Made by a program: the position numbers and the translations under genes. A stretch of DNA of 64,000 nt, from positions 12,285,501 to 12,349,500 of the forward strand of contig CM059558.1 in NCBI GenBank assembly GCA_030386875.1. Direction: 5' to 3'. The stretch comes from Morinoia aosen (lineage: Eukaryota > Arthropoda > Malacostraca > Amphipoda > Talitridae). Positions 1 through 10,038 of this stretch are shown one piece after another. Within the stretch, counting starts at the first letter, position 1, and each line of letters starts with the position of its first letter. Below the pieces are notes generated by a model. It did no database searches. It was not told where the DNA came from and saw only the letters and a list, made by a program, of their open reading frames with translations.

Positions 1-490
1 CAACAGAATTTTTTGAAACCACTCTTCCACTAAACAACAGAATTTTTTGAAACCACTCTTCCACTAAACAACAGAATTTTTTGAAACCGCTCTTCCACTA
101 AACAACAGAATTTTTTGAAACCACTCTTCCACTAAACAACAGAATTTCTTTAAATCACTCTTCCAATAAACAACAGAATTTTTTGAAACCACTCTTCCAC
201 TAAACAACAGAATTTTTTGGAACAACTCTTCCACTAAACAACAGAATTTTTTGAAACCACTCTTCCACTAAACAACAGAATTTTTTGAAACCACTCTTCC
301 ACTAAACAACATAATTTTTTGAAACCACTCTTCCACTAAACAACAGAATTTTTTGAAACCACTCTTCCACTAAACAACAGAATTTTTTGAAACCACTCTT
401 CCACTAAACAACAGAATCTTTTGGAACAACTCTTCCCGTACAGAACAGAATTTTTTAGAACAAGTTTTCCCGTACAGAATAGAATTTTAA
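1..490. repeat. 34-bp minisatellite, cut by window edge
   Basis: Head-to-tail copies start every 34 bases (1, 35, 69, 103 and so on) with core CAACAGAATTTTTTGAAACC. About 14 copies are present and the last two are diverged (CCCGTACAG in place of CACTAAAC). The array begins at base 1, so its true left end lies outside the window. No coding potential is seen. Confidence 0.95.
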
Positions 491-565
491 AAATACCTGA
501 ATTCTTCTTCTAGCAAGCGTCACCCGCCGTCACACGGGCCTGATTTCGTTACGCTGCCTGCATGT

Positions 566-840
566 CAGCAATGAATATTGATCAATTCAATTTGAATATT
601 GATCAATACTATTGATGGTGATCAATAGAATCGAAAATTGATCAATACCATTGAATATTTTTCAATACAATAGAATATTAATCCATGCAATCGAATAGAG
701 ATCAATACATTTGAGTATTTGTCACTACATTTGAGTATTGATCAATGCAATTGAATATTGATCAATACTACTAAACATTGATCAATACTACTGGAAATTG
801 ATCAACACTACTGAATATCGATCAATTCAATTTGAATGAA
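566..840. repeat. Degenerate GATCAATAC-type tandem repeat
   Basis: Irregular copies of a roughly 18-24 base unit with core TTGAATATTGATCAATAC, many substitutions and length changes. It looks like an old, decaying minisatellite. Confidence 0.75.
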
Positions 841-1965
841 ATAGCCTTTTATTCTAAGCGTTCAATAATTTTCTTAGACTTGTCAATTCGCCGAGTTTCG
901 TTTAGTGTCTACAACAAATAAATTACTTATATGCGATCAAACATATCTAATATCAATTTGAACATGCAAACCTCGATCGATTTGAAAACTTTAAACGCTC
1001 AAAATTCAGTTTAGGCTTTCATAGTACTTATACATTAAAAACAGTCATTGACAAATTGTAATATAGTTTGGTCAAAATGCTCGTAGAAAAAGTGTTTTTT
1101 TTAAATAGACAAGTATTTCAGTAATTCCTGAATTGAATTTGAAAATTCACTCTCTGATAGCTTCTTGATCAACCAGCCAAATGTCACAAGTTTGAGGACC
1201 ATGTATCTAAGTAGCTAAACAATTCGAAAAATCTGAGAAAAACCAAAATAATTCAACTGATGAACAAATCATATTAGAAGTACAATTTTCGTAGGTTTGG
1301 AATGGGTAACACCTTTGTTCACGCAAGGGTAACAAAATGTCACATTGAGCTCCCTGCACATGAAACTGATACATGAAAATGCGACCGTTCACAATTAAAT
1401 CAAACACTTCATCAATATCTGAATGCTCCTATTCACTAGTTTAATTAAGAGAATTTATCGATAGTGCACATTATGATCAATGAACCGAAATGACTTGGAT
1501 TACTAAATGTTTTAGCTAGCGCAGAGTCATTTCTCAAAACAGTACAGAATTAAATGCAAATCTTCTACTGTTTTTTTCGCTAGTGTTAGAAAAGCGCTCC
1601 GCTAGAAAGCTTTGCGAGAGTCTTTGATGCATCCGGATCTGACTGCGCATATCCAGAAATTTCTTATCTTTGATACAGTACGCAAATTATTTTGCAAAAG
1701 AAAATTCATCCGGGTTTTATTGTCTAAATTTTTTATTAATCAATACCACCCGTGAAAAAACCATCGTTTTCAAATATTTTTCGTGATTGTTTTTCCATGC
1801 ACTCGTGCATTTTTTAGGGCGATGTTATTTCACTCACAATTTTTGAATTGCTTCTACGAGGGTTTCATTTTTAAACATTTATTTCCTTCGTCCTTTCATG
1901 TGGTGGAAACAATATAGACCGCACTATTGTGCACGGTGACCTCAAGTGTGCAACAATGATATAAG
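841..1965. other. Non-coding stretch, no gene seen
   Basis: AT-rich unique sequence with only short open frames that lack protein-like composition. No repeat, RNA gene or splice-supported exon could be recognised. Confidence 0.5.
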
Positions 1966-2295
1966 TCCCACTGAAGTTGCAGTGTACGCTCAGGGTTGCG
2001 TGATGTGGCGCAACACTGCCATTTCAGCCCCACTGAAGTTTCAGCCCCACATTCAGTTTCAGCCCCGCGCTCAGTGTTGCATGATTGATAAGGCGCAACA
2101 CTGCCATTTCAGCCCCACTGAAGTTTCAGCCCCACATTCAGTTTCAGCCCCGCGCTCAGTGTTGCATGATGAGGCGCAACAGTGCCATTTCAGCACCACT
2201 GAAGTTGCAGTGTACGCTCAGTGTTGCATGATGAGGCGCAACATTGCCATTTCAGCACCACTGAAGTTGCAGTGTACGCTCAGGGTTGCGTGATG
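1966..2295. repeat. Complex tandem repeat, 60-85 bp units
   Basis: About five copies built from modules CACTGAAGTT(G/T)CAG, CGCTCAGTGTTGCATGATGA and GGCGCAACA(C/T)TGCCATTTCAG. The two middle copies carry an extra CCCCACATTCAGTTTCAG module, so unit length varies. It is more GC-rich than its flanks. A 115-codon open frame crosses it but is only the translated repeat. Confidence 0.85.
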
Positions 2296-2774
2296 TACTG
2301 ACTACAAAGTTATGAATACAAAACTTGAGAGGAGAGCAGGGTAGCAGTCACGTTAATGAATAAAAGCGGTATAAAGAAAACTGTAGTGAAAAAAACTGTA
2401 ATATGAAAGCACGCTTATCTGAAAGTGTGTTTAAAACCATGTTTATCTGAAGCTGTATGTGTCTGAAGCAGTTTATGTGAAGTTCTGTTTACCTGAAAAT
2501 GTGATTTGAAGCTTATCGTTCTATTGCATTATTATTAACGTTTTGTTTAATTAAGTATGAAATTTTCTTGCTAATGCCAGATTGGATTGAAGCACGTTTA
2601 ATTTTTTTATTTTAAAATGGTTGATTTCTAGACTCATGTATTACATGGCACTTCAAGTTCTTGTTAATTCTACCTTAGCTTTTTGCTCCTTGATAACTGT
2701 TTTGTCTTTCGTCTTCCTAATTTTTTTGGTAATTTAACAGCAAAAGATGGAGAATGTTTCTGAGTTCATGATAG
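2296..2774. other. Non-coding stretch, weak TATCTGAA-type repetition
   Basis: Between about 2400 and 2510 a motif like GTTTATCTGAAGCTGTGT recurs in poor copies. Otherwise it is unique AT-rich sequence with no gene recognised. Confidence 0.45.
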
Positions 2775-2965
2775 CAAATTTTTTTCGTAGTCATCGGTAA
2801 ACACTACGATCATTTAAGTATCGTAGTCTATCATAAGAGCCCAGGAAATTTGTGTATTTTAGTCTACGGTAAATACTCCGAACATTTAGGTATCGTAGTC
2901 TATCGTAAATGCCTTCAAAATATATGTATCATAGTCTACGGTAAATACTCCGAAGATTTAAGTAA
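2775..2965. repeat. Degenerate ~40-bp tandem repeat
   Basis: About 4.5 copies of a unit containing GTAGTCTACGGTAAATACTC followed by CGAACATTTAAGTAT. The array ends about 20 bases left of the 5' LTR, so the retrotransposon landed at or next to its edge. Confidence 0.75.
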
Positions 2966-2984
2966 CTTTTTCCCTTTCGCGTAT

Positions 2985-2988
2985 ACAG
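2985..2988. other. Left target-site duplication ACAG
   Basis: It matches ACAG at 11728-11731 immediately after the 3' LTR. A 4-base duplication is usual for Ty3/gypsy integrases. Confidence 0.75.
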
Positions 2989-3306
2989 TGTGCGCCCGCC
3001 GAGTATATAAATAGAATCGGCAAGAGACATCGCCGTTCACTAGCGGTGGCCTGCCGTAGAGGTAGCACATTAAAAGAGACGTCGCTCTTCAGTAGAGGAA
3101 GCGTCACTGCCGAGGAAGCATCTGTACAGATCACAGATGCGTTAGAGAAGTAACACCACTTCGTCCGATATAAAGATTCTTTTCCAATTACGAAGCCTGT
3201 GCCAATTCTTAAGTACCAATAAAGGATAACCACGTTACTGCATTTGAAGTCACTCCCGAACCTCATTCGCGTTAGTTTCGACCTGTACATGGAAAGGGAC
3301 GGAACA
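2989..3306 (+). repeat. 5' long terminal repeat
   Basis: This 318-base repeat begins TGT and ends ACA. It matches 11414-11727 with one internal substitution (T for C near 3210) plus a difference at the first 15 bases, where this copy has about four extra bases (TGTGCGCCCGCCGAG against TGTCAGCCGAG). It contains TATATAAA at 3004-3011 and AATAAA at 3218-3223. If transcription starts about 30 bases after the TATA box, U3 is only about 45 bases long and most of the LTR is R and U5. Confidence 0.9.
3004..3011 (+). promoter_or_regulatory. LTR TATA box
   Basis: TATATAAA lies 15 bases from the LTR start and is repeated at 11425-11432 in the 3' LTR. It is the likely core promoter for the genomic RNA. 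Its position so close to the LTR edge is unusual. Confidence 0.65.
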
Positions 3307-3310
3307 TTTA

Positions 3311-3330
3311 TGGTGGCCAGTATGGGGATG
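3311..3330 (+). promoter_or_regulatory. Primer binding site, tRNA-Ile-like
   Basis: Four bases after the 5' LTR the sequence begins TGG, complementary to a tRNA CCA end, and reads TGGTGGCCAGTATGGGGATG. By recall, this agrees at about 17 of 20 positions with the complement of the 3' end of a typical animal tRNA-Ile(AAU). The first eight bases, covering CCA, the discriminator and half the acceptor stem, match exactly. The tRNA assignment is an inference to be tested against the host's tRNA set. Confidence 0.6.
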
Positions 3331-4240
3331 CCACATTAAAGATACCCACATTGCCACATTGCCCCATTGAAGAAGAAAGATATCAAGAATTGATCTTCGG
3401 TTCTGCTGATCCGTGATTTTAATTAAGTGTGAGGAGTGTCACCCTGTTTGGAGTAACGTCGCATAGTTATCACATTACTTCAGAGCATCGAGAAAAGGAA
3501 GAAAGACGTCAGCGCAGAAAATCGAAATTCTTGGAAAGAACTTCGAGGGAGAAAAAAATCGAAAATTTACACGCTACGCAGTCTTCACCAGTCTGGATCA
3601 TCGCTACTCAAAGGAGAAGATGAAGTGAAAGGGTCCAGACCAACAACCTGGTCTGTCGACGAGATCTACGCATTTACGCACCGTCATCTGCAACGAGAAG
3701 ATCTACGAGATCTACGCATCGCCAAAATATTGTTCAACGTCACCAACTAGCTTCGCATAGCAAGCTGAGTATACGCCGATAATGTTTGCTTGCAAATTAA
3801 AAATATGCATGCGCTCAAATTAATGATTATACATCATTATTATAAAATTAATGAATAAGAAGTTGAGCAGTGAGCAGCATAGGCATTGCAAGTGCAGTAA
3901 GCACGCAGATTCCTGGGAGTGGGAGAGCGTGTACGCGGAAACATTTGTGTGAAACGGTAGTTTTATTGTTCTCTAGAACAATTGAAGGAAGTTGTAGCTA
4001 TTGTTCTCGGGCCCATTGTCCTCTAGCACATAAGAGTAAGCCGGAGCAGCCTGTCTCTGTCCAGTTTGTTGCCAGCCTTCACGAGCTTTGACTTTGTAGT
4101 GCTGAAATAGCCTGTTTTAAGTCCGCTGAAAAAGTAAGTTATCATTTTATTGTATGTAGAATATTTTCATTATATGTGTGTAGAACATTTTTCGCTTAAA
4201 GGTAATTAGAGGTCTAAGAATATAGGAGTATTTTGTGCTT
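3331..4240 (+). other. Retrotransposon leader before gag
   Basis: About 0.9 kb lies between the PBS and the gag start. It holds only short open frames (one of 64 codons from about 3429) and repeated GAGATCTACGCAT-type words at 3660-3720. A strong donor-like AAAAAGTAAGT is at 4127-4137. The leader probably carries packaging and translation signals, but none can be assigned. Confidence 0.5.
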
Positions 4241-5626
4241 ATGTCGGACAGTGACTCTGACGGATACGAGTACATAAGAACTACCCCGTACGTGACTAGA
4301 TTAGGAAGAGTATCAATTCCTATTTTTTCAGCGAAGTCGATTTCTGTACCTATCACGATGACGACCACCACCACAGTCACCCCTGTTACCAGTGCAGTCA
4401 CTACCACAGTTAGCCCTGTAACTAGTACGGTTACCGCTGTGACGACTTCTATTGTCAGTCCGATACCTAGTGTTGTAATTGCTGGGCAGGATCTGCCGCA
4501 GTTCAGAGGTAGAAAACGGAGAAACGACCCTGACTTCATAGAAAATAAGTCACTAGAAACGCATATAAAGAATGTGCGAGCATATTTCAATATGCTGTCA
4601 GATAATTCGGAAGAAGCGAAACTAAACTTATTGTTGCGAACTGCAGACAAGCGGGTAGGCGACTTCAACACGGTCGTCGCGTCCATAATTAGTGAAGGTT
4701 ATGAATTAGGTTTCGAAGAAGTCGTGCACCTGTTGGAAAATATCTACGTCTCGAAAGGTGAAAGATCTCTGCACGCGGTCGCCTGTGATCTAAATAACGT
4801 ACGCCTAAAACGTAATGATGCTTTAGCGAGCCAGTTTGTTGCTATACTATCCAAAATCCGTAAGCTAACCCACAGAATAATGACCAGCCCGGAGTGTTCG
4901 AACAGAGCCCACCCCTATGTAGTAAATTGTCACGATCCTGTTGCTCTCGATAAGTATGTCGAGAATACTTTAATTGTTGCGTTAGCTATGGCTATCATCA
5001 ACCCCCTAGTAACAGAAGATTTTTCCAAAATGTTAGCGACTCGATCTGAGAGATCTGTGGAAATCTATTGTGCAGAAGATGACCATTCTCCCGAATCAAA
5101 CTTTGATGCAGCCTATGATGAGGCCGAAGTGCATACAATAACAAGAGGCGGATTTCAAAGTAGAGGTAGGACGCGTAGGCCCTACCCGAGACCAAATTTC
5201 CCAAGACCGATTTTCCGTGCTAGACCTCACGTAAAATCTTTTGTTGGAGATCGTGAACTAGGAACTCTCGAAGTCCAAGCATTAGAGACAGCTACTGAAG
5301 CGAGGCGTTGCTCGAATTGTAATAGTAATATGTGTATCTGTCAAGGACAAGGTGTGTCGGTAACCACTGTGGCTAGGAAACCGACTGATTGGTACAAACC
5401 AGGTTCATATCAGACAGCCACCGAGCATTCACTGCGTGACGTAGTTTGTTTTCGTTGTAATAAGTTAGGACACTACGCAAGAGACTGTAGGTCCAGACGA
5501 GACTATTTCAACAGACCAGGTAGACCTGATCGTGTCCGTGCGCGAGGACAGCATAAAACTCGTGTACCAGAAAAAGGCCAGGTAGAAACTTACCAAACTA
5601 ACAGTGGCGATAATTTTTTAGCGTAA
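4241..5626 (+). CDS. gag: Gag structural protein (Ty3/gypsy)
   Basis: The 461-codon frame starts at the first ATG of the frame (4241, MSDSDSDG); a GTG two codons upstream is not a plausible eukaryotic start. The N-terminus is acidic and serine-rich, followed by a threonine/valine-rich low-complexity segment at about residues 35-75. A helical middle region at about 110-280 is capsid-like by position. An Arg/Gly/Pro-rich basic stretch follows at about 305-330. The nucleocapsid zinc knuckle is C403-x2-C406-x4-H411-x4-C416, embedded in basic residues. A second cysteine cluster at 357-367 (CSNCNSNMCIC) is not a standard knuckle. Gag forms the cytoplasmic virus-like particle and binds the genomic RNA. 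The frame ends five codons after pol's frame opens, with a slippery heptamer just before the stop. Confidence 0.93.
   Translation: MSDSDSDGYEYIRTTPYVTRLGRVSIPIFSAKSISVPITMTTTTTVTPVTSAVTTTVSPVTSTVTAVTTSIVSPIPSVVIAGQDLPQFRGRKRRNDPDFIENKSLETHIKNVRAYFNMLSDNSEEAKLNLLLRTADKRVGDFNTVVASIISEGYELGFEEVVHLLENIYVSKGERSLHAVACDLNNVRLKRNDALASQFVAILSKIRKLTHRIMTSPECSNRAHPYVVNCHDPVALDKYVENTLIVALAMAIINPLVTEDFSKMLATRSERSVEIYCAEDDHSPESNFDAAYDEAEVHTITRGGFQSRGRTRRPYPRPNFPRPIFRARPHVKSFVGDRELGTLEVQALETATEARRCSNCNSNMCICQGQGVSVTTVARKPTDWYKPGSYQTATEHSLRDVVCFRCNKLGHYARDCRSRRDYFNRPGRPDRVRARGQHKTRVPEKGQVETYQTNSGDNFLA
5614..5620 (+). promoter_or_regulatory. -1 ribosomal frameshift site (U UUU UUA)
   Basis: In the gag frame the codons read AAT TTT TTA GCG TAA, giving the canonical X XXY YYZ heptamer T TTT TTA. 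A -1 slip here re-reads base 5620 and enters exactly the pol frame, which is open from 5614 to 10035. The heptamer ends three bases before the gag stop codon. This would yield a Gag-Pol polyprotein of about 1,932 residues as a minor product, the common way Ty3/gypsy and retroviruses set Gag to Pol ratio. Confidence 0.85.
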
Positions 5627-8600
5627 GCTGCGGAGACGATTTCATTTCCGATAGAAATAACGTCAATGGTAAAAATGAAATTGAAATAACTAAGTGTGAC
5701 TCTACGTCAGTAGCTCCCTGTGAACCCGAGGAGAATTCTGGTGCTGAAGATTCCCTCGTTAAAAATGTCGAGAGAGTTGATGTGTTAAACATGTCTGGAG
5801 GTTCCCTCGTTAAAAATGTTGAGATAATTGACCCACTAATTAAGTGTCAAAATAGATATGAATCGCTGGGAGAGGTGGATTTAAGCGATTTGAAAGATTT
5901 AAATGCTCATGGCACTGAATTTGAAAGCCATGTGACGGCGAACGTTTGTAAATACGAAGAAGATGAAGAAGTTGAAGTTACAGGACAAAATGAATTATTT
6001 GTAATACGAAAAAGTCATAAGCCCATGATTGTGCTTAGAAAAGATGCAGACCTGTGGAATGCATTGATTGATTCAGGATCAGAGAAATGCCTAATCAGCT
6101 ACCACAGAATAAGTGAGATAAGTAATGACGTGAAGCCAAGTTCTCTGACTATAAAAGGCGTTAACGCTAAGAGTAATGTTGAAGGCGAGGTGGAGCTTGT
6201 CCTAAAGTTAAAAAACGGTGTAAGTTTAAAGACAAATGCTTTAATAATTAAAGATGGTATTTACAATTATGACGTCATTATTGGGCCTGATTTATTAGAC
6301 AAGAACGCCGTTGTAGACTTAAAACAAAGATGTTTAATTATCAAAGACGAGAAAATCCCCTTTGCAGAGGTAAAACGACGAAAAAAGAGAAAGACAGAGT
6401 GTCTCGAGTATTTAATAGAGAATACTGAGTGTCTCATGGCGGACACGATTACGTCCAGAGCTAAGAAAAAAGTCCTAAATAAGCTAAGAGAGAAGAGAGA
6501 AAATCTCAGGACGTGTAATGCTGAGAGAGCAGGCGAGGAAGTAAAAAGGGATGGTAAGAGAGAAAATCAGCCTGTTCGAGGCGTAGTTGCAGTTACCAAT
6601 TCCCACACAGGGCCAAGGCCGTTAAGAGTGCATACTCGACGAGTGGAGATAGCTCCCAATGTAATTTTGAAACATGTTGGACATGTTGGAAAGTGTAAAA
6701 ATGGAGAATACATAATAAAGAAAGCAACTTTAAAAGAAGGCATTTGTGTCGCAGAAGCGATTGTGAGAGTTAACAATAGGAGAAAGATTCCGTTGTTGTT
6801 AATTAATAGCTCCGACAGAGCGATTGTTTTACCAGAGAATGCAATTATAAGTACTTTAGAAAAAGTGGAGAAGGATCACATTGAATCCGAAGTTTACTTG
6901 TCAGATGTACAAGGAGAATTAAAAGGAGGATTGAGTACCTTTGTGCAGGCAGCGAGTGTTGTTCAGGACAGTCATTTAGATGTCGAGAAGAAAGACACTA
7001 ATAGTAAATCTGTCGGAATCACAGGAGTTGTCGACAAAGGGTACGTTTCTGATTCCAAAGAAATAGCCCGTGGTCGGCGGAAATTAAATAATGATGATAT
7101 CAAGTGTAACGATGACGAAATGAAGCCTGAATTGCTGAGTTTGTTGAATGAATTCAGAGACGTTATTACTATAGACAATGAATCGATCTCCGCTGCTGCG
7201 ATTAAACCATACAAAATACGTTTGAAACCTAACGTGGATGTCGTAAATGTCCCTCCCTATCGTATTGCCCACCGTTACATGGAAGACTTGAAAGTCGTTA
7301 ACGAAAAAATGTTAGACGACGGAATTATTAGACCATCGATTTCAGCTTATAATTCACCGATAATTGTAGTTCATAAGAAAGATGGAACCATACGTCCGGT
7401 AGTTGACTTTCGCAAAGTAAATGAAGTAATTTATGAAGAATCATTCCCTCTACCGAGAGTGGACGAGATTCTCTATAGTTTAAATGGTCAAAAATACTTT
7501 TCGAAATTAGATCTTAGGTCGGGATATCATAATATTACACTGACCGATGAGAGTAAGGAAATAACAGCATTTACCGTTAGTAGCAGAAAATACGAGTTCA
7601 ATCGTTTACCTTTTGGTTTAAAAACCTCTCCTGCATATTTCCAGTCAGTAATGACGCAAACGCTATCTCCTGTTCTAGGAAAACTATCTTTCGTCTTTAT
7701 GGACGACGTACTCATCTATTCAAAAGAAAAAAATCAGCATCTTGCCGATATAAAAGTTGTACTTGAACTATTAAGAAACGCTAGATTGTCAATAAAAACG
7801 GAAAAATGTGAGTTCTTCAGGGACGAGATTGAATATCTCGGACATTCCATTAGTGGAATGGGAACCAGAAGCACCGGTACTGACAAAGTAAAGAATTTAG
7901 AAATTCCTAAGAATGTGAAACAGTTACAGTCATTTCTAGGACTAGTAAATTTCTTTCGTAGGTACATAAAAAATTTTGCGAGTATCGCAAGCCCGCTCTA
8001 TAATCTTCTGAAGAAAAATGTTGAATTCAATTGGTCTAGAGATTGTCAAAACGCTTTTGAAAAATTAAAGGGTGAACTGTGTGACAATACAATCTTGAGT
8101 CACCCAAACTTCGATCAAAATTTTCATCTGTTTTGTGATGCATCAAACGTCGGCATAGGAGCTGTTCTACTCCAGTCATCTACTGATAAAGTTCGAAACA
8201 TGAGACCTGTCGCATTTTTTTCTAAAACGTTGAATTCCACCCAACGAAGATACTCAACAACTAAAAAGGAGATGTTTGCTATAGTTGAAGCGTTGAAGTA
8301 CTTTAAATATCTTGTTTTAGGCTATGATCTGGTCATTTACACCGATCATAAGCCTTTAGTTCCTTTATTTTCAAAGAAATTGCCTGAAGACAACACGCTC
8401 GCTAGATGGAGTATTTATGTCCAAGCTTTTGATGCCAAACTAAAGTATTTTTCTGGGAAAGCGAATAGTGCCGCCGATGCATTAAGTAGATTAAATCATG
8501 ACAAAAATCCTTTAACAGAAAGAGAACTATTAGAGTGTTCTGAATTAACCCCGGATGTAGAGACTTTTCCCGTTGTAACCAGGCTGCAAGCCGCTGCTGC

Positions 8601-10038
8601 GGGTAACAAATGTAACAAGCCGGTGACTGAGGGAGAGTTCGAGGAGACAATGCCAGGAAGTGAGGATGGAAGAAACAACAACAGTACTGCTGAACAGCAG
8701 ACAGACACCAGACGTGAACCCAGTGACTTTAATAGCAGACAGAAAACGTGCTTATGCAGACTGGATAACGTTAACAAGACTACAGACCATTCAAGTGTTA
8801 ACGACAACTGGTCGTTAGACGAATTTAAACGTGAACAAGATAGTGATCCCTTTTGTTCTGAAATAAAGGACGCCCTAGAGAATGCAACAAAAGTTACTAA
8901 TACTGACATGAATGAATTTCTGATTATGAATGACATTTTGTATAAAAGACGAAGAATTGACAACAGACCCAGCACCATTCTGACTATTGTGGTGCCATAT
9001 ACTCTGCTACACAAGACAATTCTATTCATCCATAATTTGTCCCATACAGATTTGAATCATACCTTGTTTAAGTTTAAATTAAAATATTTTCATCCGTACG
9101 AACGGACAATTACACGCAAAATTGTTGAATCTTGTGACATCTGTAAGATTCTAAAATCACGAATATCGACGCCGATTAAAATTCTAAATGCTCCAATTGG
9201 AACACGATGTTTTCAAACGGTCAGCATGGACTTCTACGGTCCATTAACAATGACAGACAATGGGAACAAATTTATTCTTGTCATTATCGACCTATTTTCC
9301 CGTTTTGTTAAATTATATTCGACTAGTGACCGATGTACAGAGACTGTTACAGATTGTCTATGGAATTTTTGCTGTTTGTTCGGTACCCCGGACGTATTGT
9401 TGTCCGACAACGCTTTAGAATTTAAATCATCTAATGTGAGAAATTTCACAAAAGGACTTTCTATCTTAAAAAGGGAAGTTCTGGCTTATTCCCCTTTTTC
9501 TAATGGCATTGTTGAGCGATGTAATGGAAAAATCCGACACCTGCTCAAGTTATATCTAAATTTTCTTACTCATAATGAGTGGGATAGATTATTGGATATT
9601 GTGGAGAATTCGATTAATAATAGTTTTAATGAAACTTTAGGCGATACCCCCGCATACACGGTTTTCGGTAGAGATACGTGTGTGTATATTAGTTCTACTA
9701 ACTTAGAAGACTTCAATGTTGCGACTACATATGAAGATGTTCAAAAACAAAAATTTAAAGAGTCATCTATTGTAGTGAACAATATTAGAAATGCAATCAT
9801 TAACGCTACAATCGAAAGAACTACCTATAGAAACGTGAAACGTCGCGATAAAAATTTAAAAGTGACGGACCGTGTACTAGTGAAAAACCATGCCAAAAAA
9901 CACAAACTACAGCTAAATTTCTTAGGACCAGGTATCATTGAAGGGCTAGGTAAAAATTACGCAGATATTAAGATCGGTAACAAGATTATCCGATCGAACT
10001 TAAACCATGTACTGCCTTTAGACAAGTTAAAAAGGTAA
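5620..10038 (+). CDS. pol: Pol polyprotein: PR-RT-RNase H-IN
   Basis: This frame of 1,472 codons is entered by -1 frameshift from gag; its first in-frame ATG is at 5791, so independent initiation is less likely. The aspartic protease has its active-site LIDSGS with Asp at 6070 and a later IIGPDLL near 6280. A beta-rich linker without a known motif follows (about 6600-6900). Reverse transcriptase spans about 7230-7860, with catalytic FMDD at 7696-7707. RNase H has catalytic Asp 8137, Glu 8269 and Asp 8344. Integrase has a zinc finger H-x3-H-x29-C-x2-C (9031-9144), a DD35E triad at 9229, 9406 and 9514, and a C-terminal LGPGIIEG module near 9922 resembling the GPY/F domain. All key residues are present and there is no internal stop. 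It copies the RNA genome into DNA and inserts it into host chromatin. Confidence 0.95.
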   Translation, partial: SVSCGDDFISDRNNVNGKNEIEITKCDSTSVAPCEPEENSGAEDSLVKNVERVDVLNMSGGSLVKNVEIIDPLIKCQNRYESLGEVDLSDLKDLNAHGTEFESHVTANVCKYEEDEEVEVTGQNELFVIRKSHKPMIVLRKDADLWNALIDSGSEKCLISYHRISEISNDVKPSSLTIKGVNAKSNVEGEVELVLKLKNGVSLKTNALIIKDGIYNYDVIIGPDLLDKNAVVDLKQRCLIIKDEKIPFAEVKRRKKRKTECLEYLIENTECLMADTITSRAKKKVLNKLREKRENLRTCNAERAGEEVKRDGKRENQPVRGVVAVTNSHTGPRPLRVHTRRVEIAPNVILKHVGHVGKCKNGEYIIKKATLKEGICVAEAIVRVNNRRKIPLLLINSSDRAIVLPENAIISTLEKVEKDHIESEVYLSDVQGELKGGLSTFVQAASVVQDSHLDVEKKDTNSKSVGITGVVDKGYVSDSKEIARGRRKLNNDDIKCNDDEMKPELLSLLNEFRDVITIDNESISAAAIKPYKIRLKPNVDVVNVPPYRIAHRYMEDLKVVNEKMLDDGIIRPSISAYNSPIIVVHKKDGTIRPVVDFRKVNEVIYEESFPLPRVDEILYSLNGQKYFSKLDLRSGYHNITLTDESKEITAFTVSSRKYEFNRLPFGLKTSPAYFQSVMTQTLSPVLGKLSFVFMDDVLIYSKEKNQHLADIKVVLELLRNARLSIKTEKCEFFRDEIEYLGHSISGMGTRSTGTDKVKNLEIPKNVKQLQSFLGLVNFFRRYIKNFASIASPLYNLLKKNVEFNWSRDCQNAFEKLKGELCDNTILSHPNFDQNFHLFCDASNVGIGAVLLQSSTDKVRNMRPVAFFSKTLNSTQRRYSTTKKEMFAIVEALKYFKYLVLGYDLVIYTDHKPLVPLFSKKLPEDNTLARWSIYVQAFDAKLKYFSGKANSAADALSRLNHDKNPLTERELLECSELTPDVETFPVVTRLQAAAAGNKCNKPVTEGEFEETMPGSEDGRNNNSTAEQQTDTRREPSDFNSRQKTCLCRLDNVNKTTDHSSVNDNWSLDEFKREQDSDPFCSEIKDALENATKVTNTDMNEFLIMNDILYKRRRIDNRPSTILTIVVPYTLLHKTILFIHNLSHTDLNHTLFKFKLKYFHPYERTITRKIVESCDICKILKSRISTPIKILNAPIGTRCFQTVSMDFYGPLTMTDNGNKFILVIIDLFSRFVKLYSTSDRCTETVTDCLWNFCCLFGTPDVLLSDNALEFKSSNVRNFTKGLSILKREVLAYSPFSNGIVERCNGKIRHLLKLYLNFLTHNEWDRLLDIVENSINNSFNETLGDTPAYTVFGRDTCVYISSTNLEDFNVATTYEDVQKQKFKESSIVVNNIRNAIINATIERTTYRNVKRRDKNLKVTDRVLVKNHAKKHKLQLNFLGPGIIEGLGKNYADIKIGNKIIRSNLNHVLPLDKLKR
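5635..5664 (+). promoter_or_regulatory. Stem-loop downstream of the slippery site
   Basis: GACGATTTC (5635-5643) can pair with GAAAT (5654-5658) and CGTC (5661-5664), leaving a two-base AA bulge and a 10-base loop. That is nine base pairs starting 14 bases after the heptamer, somewhat farther than the usual 5-9. It is a candidate frameshift stimulator; a pseudoknot partner was not identified. Confidence 0.5.

Noticed and set aside
1..490. CRISPR-like regular repeats at the left edge
   Set aside because: The 34-base units are directly adjacent with no unique spacers, and the window is eukaryotic.
4147..4686. 179-codon minus-strand frame opposite gag
   Set aside because: It mirrors the threonine/valine-rich part of gag on the other strand; gag has the zinc knuckle and intact retrotransposon context.
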